A stretch of 64,000 nucleotides of DNA from assembly GCF_028776105.2 (NCBI RefSeq), contig NZ_CP145606.1:1984001-2048000 (forward strand), read 5' to 3'. The stretch comes from Neisseria leonii (lineage in GTDB: Bacteria > Pseudomonadota > Gammaproteobacteria > Burkholderiales > Neisseriaceae). Below the pieces are notes generated by a model. It searched no databases. It was not told where the DNA came from and saw nothing but the letters and a program-made list of their open reading frames with translations. A program made the translations under genes and the position numbers. Of this stretch, positions 54,829 through 63,901 are shown one piece after another; the stretch's first letter is position 1; each line of letters begins with the position of its first letter.

Positions 54829-54857
54829 TTGATGCGGCGGTGCTTCTTGCGTATAAT
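54829..54857 (+). promoter_or_regulatory. Sigma70 promoter of prs
   Basis: TTGATG (54829-54834) and TATAAT (54852-54857) with 17-base spacing lie 37 bases before the ATG at 54894 and 82 before the preferred start at 54939. Confidence 0.7.
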
Positions 54858-54938
54858 GCGCGGGCATGATTCCGATACTGAAAGGAAGCCCCGATGTTTC
54901 CTGACTCCGAATACGAACCTGCCCCAAGCGAGGACAAA

Positions 54939-55925
54939 ATGGCTGCATACGACAGTTTGATGGTGTTTACCGGTAATGCCAATCCGAAATTGGCCGCCAA
55001 TGTGGTCAAACATCTGGATATTTCATTGGGCAATGCTTCCGTGACCAAATTTTCAGACGGCGAAGTGGCGGTCGAGCTGTTGGAAAACGTGCGCGGCCGC
55101 GATGTGTTTATTTTGCAGCCCACATGTGCACCCACCAACGACAATCTGATGGAAGTGCTGACCATGGCCGACGCGCTCAAACGCGCCTCCGCCGGACGCA
55201 TTACCGCCGCGATTCCCTATTTCGGTTATGCCCGCCAAGACCGCCGTCCGCGTTCCGTGCGCGTGCCCATTTCGGCCAAGCTGGTAGCCAATATGCTGTA
55301 TTCGGCCGGTATCGACCGTGTATTGACGGTTGATCTGCATGCCGACCAGATTCAGGGTTTTTTCGATATTCCGGTGGACAATATTTATGCCACCCCGATT
55401 CTGACCCACGACATTTTGCAGCAGCGCATCGAAAACCTGACCGTCGTCAGCCCCGATATCGGCGGCGTGGTGCGCGCCCGTGCGGTGGCCAAAGTGCTGA
55501 ATGCCGATTTGGCGATTATCGACAAACGCCGCCCGAAAGCCAATGTGGCCGAAGTGATGAACATCATCGGCGATGTGGAAGGCCGCACCTGTCTGATTGT
55601 GGACGATATGATCGATACGGCCAATACGCTGTGCAAAGCCGCTTCCGCCCTGAAAGAGCGCGGTGCCGAGCGCGTGTTGGCCTATGCTACCCACCCGGTG
55701 TTTTCCGGCCAGGCTGTCGAGCGGATTGCCACTTCGGATATCGACCAGGTGGTCGTGACCGATACCATTCCGCTTTCTGAGGCTGCCGAAGCCTGTCCGC
55801 GTATCCGGCAGGTTACCATTGCCGGCCTTTTGGCGGAAACCGTGCGCCGCATCAGCAACGAAGAATCCGTTTCGTATCTTTTCAATGAAGATATTGTAAC
55901 GCCCGGGGCGATGTTCCTGCCCTGA
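54939..55925 (+). CDS. prs: Ribose-phosphate pyrophosphokinase (PRPP synthetase)
   Basis: A 328-residue enzyme that makes PRPP for nucleotide, histidine and NAD synthesis. The signature [18 protein letters not shown] near residue 130, the PRPP-binding [14 protein letters not shown] near residue 220 and [17 protein letters not shown] near residue 37 are intact. The start [16 protein letters not shown] matches what is usual in Neisseria and has GAGGA upstream; a second possible ATG at 54894, also with AAGGA, would add 15 residues. The PRPP it makes is the substrate for the histidine pathway enzymes encoded at 62.4 kb. Confidence 0.96.
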   Translation: MAAYDSLMVFTGNANPKLAANVVKHLDISLGNASVTKFSDGEVAVELLENVRGRDVFILQPTCAPTNDNLMEVLTMADALKRASAGRITAAIPYFGYARQDRRPRSVRVPISAKLVANMLYSAGIDRVLTVDLHADQIQGFFDIPVDNIYATPILTHDILQQRIENLTVVSPDIGGVVRARAVAKVLNADLAIIDKRRPKANVAEVMNIIGDVEGRTCLIVDDMIDTANTLCKAASALKERGAERVLAYATHPVFSGQAVERIATSDIDQVVVTDTIPLSEAAEACPRIRQVTIAGLLAETVRRISNEESVSYLFNEDIVTPGAMFLP

Positions 55926-56031
55926 ACCGTCGGTTTCCCGTGTCGCGGAAACCGAATGTCCTGCTGCCCCAAGCTGGTCGCGGCGTAAGGCAGTAAGTTC
56001 TTTTATCCACTATCCTTTTTGGAGTTTGATT

Positions 56032-56604
56032 ATGTCTTTTGAATTACAGGCTACCGTACGCGAAGCGCAAGGTACTGGTGCGAGCCGCCGCCTGCGCCGC
56101 GAAGGTAAAACCCCCGCTGTGGTTTACGGCGACAATCAGGAAGCCGTAGCCGTAGCGGTAGACCACAAAACCGTTTACTACGCATTGGAAAAAGAATCGT
56201 TCCACACGGCTTTGATCAAGCTGAACCTGAACGGCAAAACCCAAGACGTGATTGTGCGCGATTTCCAAATGCACCCGTTCCGTCAGGAAGTGACCCACAT
56301 CGATTTTCAAGCAGTTGATGTGAACAAGCCGCTGAAAATGCGCATTCCGGTTCACGTTGTCAATGCCGAGAAGTCTCAGGCCGTCAAACTGCAGTCCGGC
56401 CGCGTTTCCCTGCTGGCCAGCGGTGTCGAAGTGATTGTCGATCCGAAAAACATTCCGGCTGCGCTGGAATTGGACTGTGCCGAAGTGGTGGCGGGCGATA
56501 TTCTGCACCTGTCGGACATCACTTATCCCGAAGGTGTCAGCAGCGTGGCTTTGAAACGCAATTCCAATCTGGCGATTGCCACTGTTACCGGCAAAAAACG
56601 CTGA
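56032..56604 (+). CDS. rplY: 50S ribosomal protein L25, Ctc form
   Basis: A 190-residue L25/TL5/Ctc protein that binds 5S rRNA. The N-terminal L25 domain ([24 protein letters not shown]) is followed by the Ctc C-terminal beta domain ([18 protein letters not shown]). It follows prs by 106 bases and ends at a strong terminator. The ATG at 56032 has TTGGAG upstream; a TTG two codons earlier is unlikely. Confidence 0.97.
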   Translation: MSFELQATVREAQGTGASRRLRREGKTPAVVYGDNQEAVAVAVDHKTVYYALEKESFHTALIKLNLNGKTQDVIVRDFQMHPFRQEVTHIDFQAVDVNKPLKMRIPVHVVNAEKSQAVKLQSGRVSLLASGVEVIVDPKNIPAALELDCAEVVAGDILHLSDITYPEGVSSVALKRNSNLAIATVTGKKR

Positions 56605-56620
56605 TTCAGTATTTCCGCTA

Positions 56621-56649
56621 TCCCGCAGCCTTGTGGCTGCGGGATTTTT
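56621..56649 (+). terminator. Terminator after rplY
   Basis: A 10-bp stem, TCCCGCAGCC (56621-56630) pairing with 56635-56644, loop TTGT, followed by a T run. Confidence 0.9.
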
Positions 56650-56684
56650 ATTCGGCCTCGGAAAGGCGGCAGGCAGATTTGCGG

Positions 56685-56690
56685 TATAAT
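56685..56690 (+). promoter_or_regulatory. -10 element of the pssA promoter
   Basis: TATAAT lies 32 bases before the pssA start, after the rplY terminator. No good -35 is visible. Confidence 0.5.
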
Positions 56691-56721
56691 CCGCCTGTTT
56701 GGACTTTTGGCGGGATAAGCG

Positions 56722-57498
56722 ATGAGCGAGCAGGATTTTCGGGAAACAGCGCGGCCGGTGCCGCGTATCCAGCAGCGGCTGCGGCAGAACAGCATTTACC
56801 TGCTGCCCAATTCGTTTACGATTGCTGCTCTGTTTGCCGCTTTTTTCGCCATTACCCAAGCCATGCACGGCCGTTTTGAAACGGCGGCCATCGCAGTTTT
56901 TGTTTCCATGCTGCTCGACGGTATGGACGGCCGTGTGGCGAGAATGACCAACAGCCAGAGCGCGTTCGGCGAACAGCTCGACAGTCTGGCCGATATGGTG
57001 AGTTTCGGTGTGGCGCCCGCGCTGATTGCCTACAAATGGCAGCTGTTCCATTTCGGCAAAATCGGCTACACCATCGCCTTTGTGTACTGCGCTTGTGCGG
57101 CCCTGCGTCTGGCACTGTTCAATACGCTGATCGGCAAAGTCGATAAACGCTGGTTTATCGGCATCCCCAGCCCGACGGCAGCTGCCCTGATTGTCGGCCT
57201 GATTTGGGTGGCCAACGGTTACGAATCGCTGCCGGTGGCCTGGCTGTGTCTGGTGATTACACTGTTTGCCGGTTTGTCGATGGTGGTGCAGATTCCGTTT
57301 TGGAGTTTTAAGGAAATCAATGTGCGGCGCAAAGTACCGTTTTTTGTGATGGTGCTGGCGATGATGGGGCTGCTGGTGGTGGCATTGGAGCCGTCGGTGG
57401 TGCTGTTTTTGCTGTTTCTCGCATACAGCCTGTCGGGTTATGTGCTGTACGGCTGGCGGTGGTGGCGCAAGCGCGGCCGCGCTCATTCGCACAGATAA
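56722..57498 (+). CDS. pssA: CDP-diacylglycerol-serine O-phosphatidyltransferase
   Basis: A 258-residue membrane enzyme that makes phosphatidylserine, the precursor of phosphatidylethanolamine. The CDP-alcohol phosphotransferase motif is complete in DGMDGRVARMTNSQSAFGEQ followed by LDSLAD near residue 67. About seven or eight hydrophobic segments are visible. The start has AAGCG only as ribosome context, but position and motif spacing are right. The type is the integral-membrane (Bacillus-like) enzyme, not the E. coli soluble one. Confidence 0.95.
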   Translation: MSEQDFRETARPVPRIQQRLRQNSIYLLPNSFTIAALFAAFFAITQAMHGRFETAAIAVFVSMLLDGMDGRVARMTNSQSAFGEQLDSLADMVSFGVAPALIAYKWQLFHFGKIGYTIAFVYCACAALRLALFNTLIGKVDKRWFIGIPSPTAAALIVGLIWVANGYESLPVAWLCLVITLFAGLSMVVQIPFWSFKEINVRRKVPFFVMVLAMMGLLVVALEPSVVLFLLFLAYSLSGYVLYGWRWWRKRGRAHSHR

Positions 57499-57517
57499 TA
57501 GATTTGCCGCCATGTTT

Positions 57518-57550
57518 GGCCGTCTGAAAAAGGTTTTCAGACGGCCTTTT
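57518..57550. terminator. Uptake-sequence inverted repeat terminator after pssA
   Basis: GGCCGTCTGAAAA (57518-57530) pairs perfectly over 13 bp with 57534-57546, with a 3-base loop and TTTT after it. Confidence 0.88.
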
Positions 57551-57642
57551 CGTTGCTGTGTGGTTTGGGTGCGGATCATGGAAACGGCCGGTATGGCCGG
57601 CCGGTTGGCAGAGTGGCGCAGCGGGTGATTGAAGTGGGATAG

Positions 57643-57679
57643 AGGCCGTCTGAAACTGCTCGGTGTGTTCAGACGGCCT
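57643..57679. repeat. Uptake-sequence inverted pair overlapping the tatD stop
   Basis: AGGCCGTCTGAA (57643-57654) pairs with TTCAGACGGCCT (57668-57679). The right arm is the 3' end of tatD on the minus strand and supplies its TGA. Confidence 0.8.
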
Positions 57680-58442
57680 GTTCGGTGTGCGGTGCTGACG
57701 GCGGCCACAGGCGGTTGATGTTGGCTTCGGTGGCGGCGGAGAGTGCGTCAGGGCTTATGCCGCGCAGGCGGCAGAGTGCGGCGGCCACGGCGGCGGTGTT
57801 GGCCGGTTCGTTGCGTGCCGTGCCGAGCATAAACGGGCTGTCGGTTTCCAGCACGACGGACGACAGGGGCAACTGCTGTGCGGCCGCGCGGACTTTTTTG
57901 GCGGCGGGATTCAGCAGCAGGGAACCGATGCCGATAAACAGTCCGGCGCGGATAAAGGCCTGTGCCTCTTCGATGCTGCCGGAAAAAGCGTGGACGATGC
58001 CCGCCAGCTGGGCATGGGGTTTGAGCGCGGCACAGAGTGCGGCCGAGGCGCGGACATTGTGCAGGATAACAAAGCGGCGCAGATCGGCGGCAATGGCGAG
58101 CTGGCGGTTCAGTACGCCGATTTGAATCTGCCGTGCGGCACCATCGCGGGCAATACGGTAATCCAGTCCGATTTCGCCGACGGCGGCCTGCGGGTGGTGT
58201 GCCAGATAATCGTGCAGAACGGCGAAATCGTCTGTTTGTGCAGTGTGGGCGAACCAAGGGTGGATACCGAAAGCAGGCAGAATGTCAGGCGCGGCCAGTT
58301 CGGCGGTACGCGCCCAATCGTTGCGGTTGGTGGCGGGAACGATAAAACGTTTGACGCCAGCATCACGCGCGCGCGTCAGCACGGCGGGCAGGTCGGCGGC
58401 AAACTGTGCATCGTTCAGATGGGTGTGGCTGTCGGTAAACAC
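57669..58442 (-). CDS. tatD: TatD-family metal-dependent hydrolase
   Basis: A 257-residue metallohydrolase/DNase. The metal ligands are present: TDSHTHLND at the N terminus, VGEIGLDYR near residue 88, VILHNVRAS near residue 123, IVHAFSGS near residue 148 and VLETDSPFM near residue 197. The start is GTG at 58442, 11 bases after the DyP peroxidase stop; longer starts read through that gene. The stop TGA and the last residues (EQAV) come from an uptake sequence. Family members act as 3'-5' DNases; it is not near the tat genes here. Confidence 0.9.
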   Translation of the reverse strand: MFTDSHTHLNDAQFAADLPAVLTRARDAGVKRFIVPATNRNDWARTAELAAPDILPAFGIHPWFAHTAQTDDFAVLHDYLAHHPQAAVGEIGLDYRIARDGAARQIQIGVLNRQLAIAADLRRFVILHNVRASAALCAALKPHAQLAGIVHAFSGSIEEAQAFIRAGLFIGIGSLLLNPAAKKVRAAAQQLPLSSVVLETDSPFMLGTARNEPANTAAVAAALCRLRGISPDALSAATEANINRLWPPSAPHTEQAV

Positions 58443-58453
58443 GGTAGCGGTTT

Positions 58454-59359
58454 TCAGAGCCGTCGCAGGCGTTCGACGGACGGGGCGTAATAATACGCGC
58501 TGCGCTGCACGGTACTCATATGGGTCAGCAGCAAGTCGATTTTGCCGTCTGTTTCGCCGAACATGTGTTTGAGCTGCGCTTCGATATTGTGCAGGCGGGC
58601 GCAATAAGCGATAAATTGAAGGCCGTGCTCGCCCGTCAGTGTACCGAAAGGCAGGCTGCGGCGGACGATTTTCAGGCCTTCGCCGTTTTCTTTCAGATTG
58701 GTGCGCCCCAGATGCGATTCGGGCAGGCGTACGTCTTTGGCAAATTCTTCATTATCCGCTTTGCTGCGGCCGACGGCGGCTTCCTGTCCGGCCACGCCCA
58801 AAGCCTGCCATTTGTCCAGATCGTGCAGATAGCGTTGCAGCAGCACATAGCTGCCGCCTGCGTCGGCACCTTCGGCAATTACGCCCACGCGGCGGATATT
58901 GCCCTCGCCCTGCGGGTTTTCCGTGCCGTCCACAAAGCCGTCCATGCCCCGGTCTTCGAGCAGGCGGAAAGCGTGGGTTTCATTCTGAACCTTGATGTCG
59001 CCGCCGAAAACGGTGAGCACGGCTTGCGCCAGCGCGAAATTGACGGCGTGGCGCGCGGACTGGATATGAATCATCAGGTCGCATTGGGTGGCCGGGCAGA
59101 GACCGCCGCCCAGCGGGGCAAACGGTTTGATGCCGCCGCCTTCGCCGCCGTGGCCGAGGCTGTGCCAGAAATCAGCACCGAACGCGATGGTCATGCCCAG
59201 TTGTCCGTCGGGGAAACGGGCTTGCAGTTTCGACAGTTCGTCCAGCGCATTGCGGCAGTGCTGCGCCATGCGGCCGCGTGCCTGCGCTGCGGTGTCGGCT
59301 TCGATAAAGACGGCGGCCTGGCCGTGGTCGGGGATAATGGCGGATTGGGGTGTATTCAT
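58454..59359 (-). CDS. DyP-type (YfeX-like) haem peroxidase
   Basis: A 301-residue dye-decolorizing peroxidase. The GFVDGTENPQGEGNIR segment near residue 141 holds the catalytic aspartate of the GXXDG motif, and the proximal haem histidine is likely in the LTGEHGLQFIAYC region near residue 248. No signal peptide or Tat motif is seen, so it is cytoplasmic, as is YfeX. It precedes tatD by 11 bases in a probable operon. Proposed roles in the family include peroxide removal and haem handling. Confidence 0.9.
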   Translation of the reverse strand: MNTPQSAIIPDHGQAAVFIEADTAAQARGRMAQHCRNALDELSKLQARFPDGQLGMTIAFGADFWHSLGHGGEGGGIKPFAPLGGGLCPATQCDLMIHIQSARHAVNFALAQAVLTVFGGDIKVQNETHAFRLLEDRGMDGFVDGTENPQGEGNIRRVGVIAEGADAGGSYVLLQRYLHDLDKWQALGVAGQEAAVGRSKADNEEFAKDVRLPESHLGRTNLKENGEGLKIVRRSLPFGTLTGEHGLQFIAYCARLHNIEAQLKHMFGETDGKIDLLLTHMSTVQRSAYYYAPSVERLRRL

Positions 59360-59480
59360 GGTGGTGTTCCTGTGTGGGTGCAGACGGAATTATAAGCCAT
59401 CGGCTGCCGGTCAGGGGGAAATCGGCTACCGGGGAGCGGATGGTGCGGCGGCGGGCTGGGCGGTTGAGGCCGTCTGAAAA

Positions 59481-59510
59481 AAACGCCCGACTGCAGGGCG
59501 TCGGGCGTTT
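59481..59510 (-). terminator. Terminator after the PepSY gene
   Basis: AAACGCCCGAC (59481-59491) pairs over 11 bp with 59500-59510. On the minus strand the stem is followed by a run of U residues, 19 bases past the PepSY stop. An uptake sequence adjoins it at 59468. Confidence 0.85.
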
Positions 59511-59528
59511 TTGCGGGAATGCGTCATT

Positions 59529-59810
59529 TTAGTAGTCGCGCTTTTCTTTCAGGATCGTCAGGTCGGGGTATGACAATATGATGTCGTATTCGCGGCCGTT
59601 TTTGACGGCTTCGACTTCAAAAGCCGGTTTGCCGCGGTAGTCGTCGGCATCGATGTCGGTTACGGTGTAGCCGCGTGCTTCCAGCAGCTGTACGGCGCGG
59701 GCGCGGTTTTGTTCCAGATTCGGATCTGCCTGCATTTGGCGTTCGATTGCGCTGTCGGCAAATGCAGCGGTAGAAGCAGTCAGAAGGGCGGTCAGCAGGA
59801 TTTTTTTCAT
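59529..59810 (-). CDS. Small periplasmic PepSY-domain protein
   Basis: A 93-residue protein with a signal peptide (MKKILLTALLTASTAAFA, cleavage after AFA). The mature 75 residues form one PepSY-like unit: QLLEARGYTVTDIDADDYRG, AFEVEAVKNGREYDIILSYP. PepSY domains are thought to bind or inhibit peptidases, or to act as sensors in two-component loci. GGAAAAAA precedes the ATG on the minus strand. It is a single-gene unit between the terminator and the TauE gene's upstream region. Confidence 0.85.
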   Translation of the reverse strand: MKKILLTALLTASTAAFADSAIERQMQADPNLEQNRARAVQLLEARGYTVTDIDADDYRGKPAFEVEAVKNGREYDIILSYPDLTILKEKRDY

Positions 59811-60114
59811 ATTTTTTTCCTCAAATTGTGCAGTTGGTGTGAGCGGCGGATTATGGCGGTTTTTTGTTTTAACGCGTATAGGTTTTGTGTTAAGGCCGTC
59901 AAAAAAACTGTTCGGGGTATGCAGGCCGTCTGAATGGCAGACGGCGGGCGGAATATCGGGCCGGACGGGTTAGGCGGGCAGTATGGCAGGTTTCCCGATC
60001 AACAAGAAACGTGAACTTGGGTTAAAATGACCCGCTGAAACGGCTGTTCAGACGGCCTGAATGCGCCGGCTGCGCGCTGCGGTACGGATTGCGCGATTGT
60101 TTTCGGGGGCGAAT
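59811..60114. promoter_or_regulatory. Divergent region between the PepSY and TauE/SafE genes
   Basis: No gene. It contains two uptake-sequence copies (near 59926 and 60050). TAAAAT at 60023-60028, 87 bases before the TauE start, could be a -10; its -35 is poor. Confidence 0.35.
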
Positions 60115-60873
60115 ATGGATTGGACACTGTGGCATTATGCGGCGGTTGCGGCCTTGGGCGTGGCGGCGGGCATCATTAATATTCTGGCGGGCGGCGGATC
60201 GAATCTGATTTTGCCGGTGCTGATGATTTTCGGCGTGCCGCCCGATGTGGCCAACGGTACCAACCGTGTGGGCGTGCTGTTTCAGTCGCTGGCGGGGATA
60301 CGCGGTTTCCGCAGGGCGGGGCGGCTGCCCACGCAGGATTGGAAGGGCGTGATGCTGCCCTTGGTGGCGGGCGGGCTGGCCGGATCGGTACTGGCTTCCG
60401 TGCTGCCCAATGCCGTGCTGAAACCCGCGCTGCTGCTGACCATGCTCGGCGTGGCCGCGCTGATTCTGGTCAAACCCTCGCTGCTGCTGGCGGCAGACGG
60501 TACGGCGGTGCGTACAGTGGCGGCTACGCCGTGGGCGCGTCCCGTTTTATTTGCCGCCGGTATCTACGGCGGGTTTGTGCAGGCCGGTGCGGGCTTTTTG
60601 CTGCTGCCGATTTTCGCCGGCCTGCTGTGTTACGATCTGATCCGCGCCAATGCGCTGAAAGTGCTGTGTACGCTGTCGTTTACCGCCGTTTCGCTGGCGG
60701 TGTTTCTGTGGTACGGCAAAATCTGGTGGGGCGTGGGGCTGGTGTTGGCCGCAGGCAATACGCTCGGCGCGGAGATCGGTGTGCGGCTGGCTTTGAAACT
60801 GTCGCCGGCAGTGATGCGCTGGCTGCTGTTTGTGATGACGCTGGCGGCGGTGGCCGGTGCGATGTGGAAATAG
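60115..60873 (+). CDS. TauE/SafE-family membrane transporter
   Basis: A 252-residue protein with about eight hydrophobic segments in two similar halves, each opening with a family motif: AGIINILAGGGSNLILPVL near residue 20 and GIYGGFVQAGAGFLLLP near residue 150. The family exports sulphite, sulphoacetate or related organosulphur anions, and some members are of unknown substrate. The ATG at 60115 has GGGGGC upstream; an upstream in-frame ATG at 60061 overlaps an uptake sequence and adds a basic, unlikely leader. It is 36 bases before the amidase gene, so the two may be co-transcribed. Confidence 0.82.
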   Translation: MDWTLWHYAAVAALGVAAGIINILAGGGSNLILPVLMIFGVPPDVANGTNRVGVLFQSLAGIRGFRRAGRLPTQDWKGVMLPLVAGGLAGSVLASVLPNAVLKPALLLTMLGVAALILVKPSLLLAADGTAVRTVAATPWARPVLFAAGIYGGFVQAGAGFLLLPIFAGLLCYDLIRANALKVLCTLSFTAVSLAVFLWYGKIWWGVGLVLAAGNTLGAEIGVRLALKLSPAVMRWLLFVMTLAAVAGAMWK

Positions 60874-60909
60874 GCGGGCGGGGCAGCAGGATAAAACAGG
60901 GGAGAAACA

Positions 60910-62394
60910 ATGAAATTTGAAGAATACCGCCGTTATGATGCGGTCGGTTTGGCCGACTTGGTGCGGCGCGGGGAAGTCAGTGCCGACGAGCTGTTGCAGG
61001 CGGCCTTGCGCCGTTTGGACGAAGTCAATCCCAAACTCAATCTTTTGGCCTGCGATTTGCGCGGCCGGGCCGCCGCCCTGCCCGTACCGGGAAACGCACC
61101 TCTGGCGGGCGTACCGTTTCTGCTCAAAGATTTGCTGGCTGACTGGGCGGGTGCACCTACCGCCTGCGGTTCGCGTATGATGCAGAACCATATACCGTCA
61201 TACAGCAGCGCGCTGACCGAAGCCTATCTGCGCGCGGGACTGCGTATTTTCGGCAAAACCACGCTGCCCGAGTGGGGGTTGATGCCCTATACCGAAAGCG
61301 AGATGTACGGCGTGACGCGCAACCCGTGGCACACGGATTACACGCCCGGAGGCAGCAGCGGCGGTTCGGCAGCGGCCGTGGCGGCGGGCATCGTGCCGGC
61401 CGCACACGGCGGCGACGGCGGCGGTTCCATTCGTCTGCCTGCCCACAACTGCGGCCTGTTCGGCTTGAAGCCGAGCCGCGGGCGCAGCAGCTTTGCCCCC
61501 GCGTTGAGCGAATCGTGGCAGGGGTTGGTATGCGAACACGTTTTAACGCGCAGCGTGCGCGACAGCGCGCTGTTTCTCGATATTGCCGCGTCCACGCAAA
61601 AAGGCGCGCTGTATGCCTGCCCGAAACCGTCGGAATCTTTTTCAGACGGACTTTTGCGCGAAACCGGCCGTCTGAATATCGCCTATTGGCAAGAGCCGTG
61701 GACGGGCGGTGGAAACGATGAAGGTACCTGTGCCGCGCTTGCCGACAGCCTGCAACTGCTTGCTTCGGCCGGACACGTGCTGACGGAGGAATCGCCCGAA
61801 TTTGCCCCGCCCGAAATACTGAGCCGGGCCATGCTGATTATTGTGGCGGGCGAAACCGCCAAGCTGGCGCACCTTTACCGCGAAACGTACGGAAAAGACC
61901 TGCATTACAGTCAAGTAGAACCGGCCACTTGGGCGGTGTTGGTGCAGGGGCGGCAGATCAGCGCGGGAGAAATGTGTTGGGCGCGCGATGTGCTGCTGGC
62001 ACAAACCCGCGCGGCCGAGGCGTTTTTTACCCGTTACGATGTGCTGGTAACACCGGTCTGCCCGCGCATCACACCGAAAGTCGGCGAACTGGCACCGGAG
62101 GCGGCGCAGCAGCGGCTGAGCCGCCTGCTGCTGGGCAGGCTGAATCTCGGCCGTTTCTTGGCGCGCAATCCGCTGATTGAGCAGGAGAGCATGAAAGCCC
62201 TGCATTATGCGGGTTACACACTGCCTTTCAATATGAGCGGATCGCCCGCCATGAGTGTGCCGCTGTATTGGCACAACGGCCTGCCGGTCGGCACACAGTT
62301 CGCCGCTGCGGCCGGACGTGAAGATCTTCTGCTGCGGCTGGCCGCGCAGTTGGAACAGATACGCCCGTGGGCGGACAAGACCGCGCCGCTGTAA
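60910..62394 (+). CDS. Amidase (amidase signature family)
   Basis: A 494-residue hydrolase with the complete Ser-Ser-Lys triad: Lys73 in FLLKDLLAD, the cis-serine at residue 149/150 in PGGSSGGSAAAV, and the nucleophile Ser173 in GDGGGSIRLPA. It is not GatA: no gatB or gatC lies nearby and the C-terminal part differs. The substrate is unknown; family members hydrolyse aliphatic, aromatic or cyclic amides. GGGGAGA precedes the ATG. It sits between a TauE/SafE transporter and hisI. Confidence 0.87.
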   Translation: MKFEEYRRYDAVGLADLVRRGEVSADELLQAALRRLDEVNPKLNLLACDLRGRAAALPVPGNAPLAGVPFLLKDLLADWAGAPTACGSRMMQNHIPSYSSALTEAYLRAGLRIFGKTTLPEWGLMPYTESEMYGVTRNPWHTDYTPGGSSGGSAAAVAAGIVPAAHGGDGGGSIRLPAHNCGLFGLKPSRGRSSFAPALSESWQGLVCEHVLTRSVRDSALFLDIAASTQKGALYACPKPSESFSDGLLRETGRLNIAYWQEPWTGGGNDEGTCAALADSLQLLASAGHVLTEESPEFAPPEILSRAMLIIVAGETAKLAHLYRETYGKDLHYSQVEPATWAVLVQGRQISAGEMCWARDVLLAQTRAAEAFFTRYDVLVTPVCPRITPKVGELAPEAAQQRLSRLLLGRLNLGRFLARNPLIEQESMKALHYAGYTLPFNMSGSPAMSVPLYWHNGLPVGTQFAAAAGREDLLLRLAAQLEQIRPWADKTAPL

Positions 62395-62415
62395 GCGGCA
62401 GAAAGGAGCAGCACC

Positions 62416-62817
62416 GTGCAGGCATTATTGCAGCAGGTAAAATTTGACGGAAACGGCCTGGTGTGCGCCGTGGCACAGGACGCGGCAACCCTGCGCGTAC
62501 TGATGGTGGCGTGGATGAATGCCGAGGCTTTGCAGAAAACTGTTGAAACGGGTTTTGCCCATTATTACAGCCGTTCGCGGCAGAAGCAGTGGATGAAGGG
62601 CGAATCCTCGGGGCATACGCAGAAAGTGTGCGAACTGCGGCTCGACTGCGACGGCGATGCGGTGGTGATGCTGATTGAACAGGGCGGCGGCATCGCCTGC
62701 CATACCGGCCGCGCAAGCTGTTTTTACCGCATATGGGACGGACAGGGGTGGACAACGGCCGATGCACCGCTCAAAAGCGAAGCCGAAATTTACGCCCAAG
62801 GGCGGGAGGCCGTCTGA
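62416..62817 (+). CDS. hisI: Phosphoribosyl-AMP cyclohydrolase
   Basis: A 133-residue enzyme that opens the purine ring of phosphoribosyl-AMP in histidine synthesis. The zinc/magnesium motifs are present: [12 protein letters not shown] near residue 32, [21 protein letters not shown] near residue 49 in two overlapping parts, and the cysteine ligands in CDGDAVVM and [12 protein letters not shown]. It starts with GTG (AAGGAG 9 bases upstream) and stops in an uptake sequence (C terminus REAV). It is separate from hisE, not fused as in enterobacteria. Confidence 0.96.
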   Translation: MQALLQQVKFDGNGLVCAVAQDAATLRVLMVAWMNAEALQKTVETGFAHYYSRSRQKQWMKGESSGHTQKVCELRLDCDGDAVVMLIEQGGGIACHTGRASCFYRIWDGQGWTTADAPLKSEAEIYAQGREAV

Positions 62818-62868
62818 AAACAGCCGCTTCTGCCAAGCAGAAAACAGACAGATGGAACAGGAAAACCG

Positions 62869-63189
62869 ATGAACGATATGCTGAACGAACTGCAAAACCT
62901 GATTGAATCGCGTAAGGGGCAGAATCCCGAACATTCTTATGTAGCGAGTTTGCTGCATCGGGGCGGGGACACAATACTGAAAAAAGTCATCGAAGAGGCG
63001 GGCGAAGTGCTGATGGCGGCCAAAGACGGCGATAAGGCGCATCTGGTATACGAAACCGCCGATTTGTGGTTTCACACCATGGTTCTGCTGGCGTACCACG
63101 GCGCGGGCGTGCAGGACGTACTCGACGAGCTGGCGCGGCGGCAGGGTTTGTCGGGGCTGGTGGAAAAAGCGGCCAGACAGCAGCTTTGA
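62869..63189 (+). CDS. hisE: Phosphoribosyl-ATP pyrophosphatase
   Basis: A 106-residue all-alpha NTP pyrophosphatase of the MazG-like superfamily, acting one step before HisI. The motif [19 protein letters not shown] near residue 36 and [17 protein letters not shown] near residue 58 hold the magnesium-binding acidic residues. It lies 51 bases after hisI, with an uptake sequence and AGGAAAA in the gap. Confidence 0.96.
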   Translation: MNDMLNELQNLIESRKGQNPEHSYVASLLHRGGDTILKKVIEEAGEVLMAAKDGDKAHLVYETADLWFHTMVLLAYHGAGVQDVLDELARRQGLSGLVEKAARQQL

Positions 63190-63241
63190 TTTGTATTACA
63201 ATTCTGCTTGATTTTGCCGCCAAACATCAGGAGAAACCATT

Positions 63242-63565
63242 ATGGGCGACTGTATTTTCTGCCGCATTGTCCAACAGGAGCTGCCGGCTGCCGTTGTGTA
63301 TGAAGACGGTGAAATGCTGTGCTTCAAAGACATCAACCCGTCCGCGCCAGTGCATCTGCTGCTGATACCGAAAACGCATTTCGATTCGCTCGCCCATGCC
63401 CAAGCGCAGCACGAGGCACTTTTGGGCAGAATGATGCTGAAAGTCCCGCAGATTGCACGGGAAAACGGTCTGTCAGCGGGTTTTAAAACCCTGATTAATA
63501 CAGGCAAAGGCGGCGGGCAGGAAGTGTACCACCTGCATATCCATATTTTGGGCACACCCGCCTGA
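63242..63565 (+). CDS. hinT: HIT-family purine nucleoside phosphoramidase (HinT-like)
   Basis: A 107-residue histidine-triad protein that hydrolyses adenosine 5'-phosphoramidates. The N-terminal [13 protein letters not shown] and the triad YHLHIHILG (HxHxHxx) near residue 97 are intact. AGGAGA precedes the ATG, and TACAAT at 63197-63202 could give it its own promoter. It lies between hisE and tatA, as in other neisseriae. Confidence 0.95.
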   Translation: MGDCIFCRIVQQELPAAVVYEDGEMLCFKDINPSAPVHLLLIPKTHFDSLAHAQAQHEALLGRMMLKVPQIARENGLSAGFKTLINTGKGGGQEVYHLHIHILGTPA

Positions 63566-63704
63566 CCTTGCGGCAGACGGCATGGCGCGTCTGCTTTTTT
63601 CATTTTCCTATTTTCATTGTTTAACAGGCCGTCTGAAACGGACGGAGCAGGTTCGCAGGCGAAACCCGCAACGGCAGAAGACGGCGGCCGCAGAGGATGC
63701 AGCG

Positions 63705-63899
63705 ATGGGCACTTTTTCGATTTGGCATTGGGTGATTGTGTTGGTGATTGTGGTGCTGGTGTTCGGCACCAAAAAACTGCGCAATGTCGGCAAAGACTTG
63801 GGCGGTGCGGTGCATGACTTTAAAAAAGGTTTGAACGAAGGCAGTACCGATACGGCACAAACCGCCGATAAAAGCTCCGATAACGGGCAGAAGCCGTAA
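63705..63899 (+). CDS. tatA: Sec-independent protein translocase subunit TatA
   Basis: A 64-residue protein with one N-terminal membrane helix ([20 protein letters not shown]), the FG hinge, an amphipathic helix ([18 protein letters not shown]) and an acidic, polar tail. Many copies form the pore of the twin-arginine export system. The ATG at 63705 is fixed by the helix start; longer frames are not coding. tatB begins 2 bases after its stop. Confidence 0.94.
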   Translation: MGTFSIWHWVIVLVIVVLVFGTKKLRNVGKDLGGAVHDFKKGLNEGSTDTAQTADKSSDNGQKP

Positions 63900-63901
63900 C
63901 C

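Noticed and set aside
54894..54938. Extended N terminus of prs
   Set aside because: Though AAGGA precedes ATG 54894, the extra 15 residues are not part of the usual neisserial protein, and a second ribosome site precedes ATG 54939. It is kept only as an alternative.
60910..62394. GatA subunit of tRNA amidotransferase
   Set aside because: The amidase triad is shared, but gatB and gatC are not adjacent and the sequence outside the signature differs.
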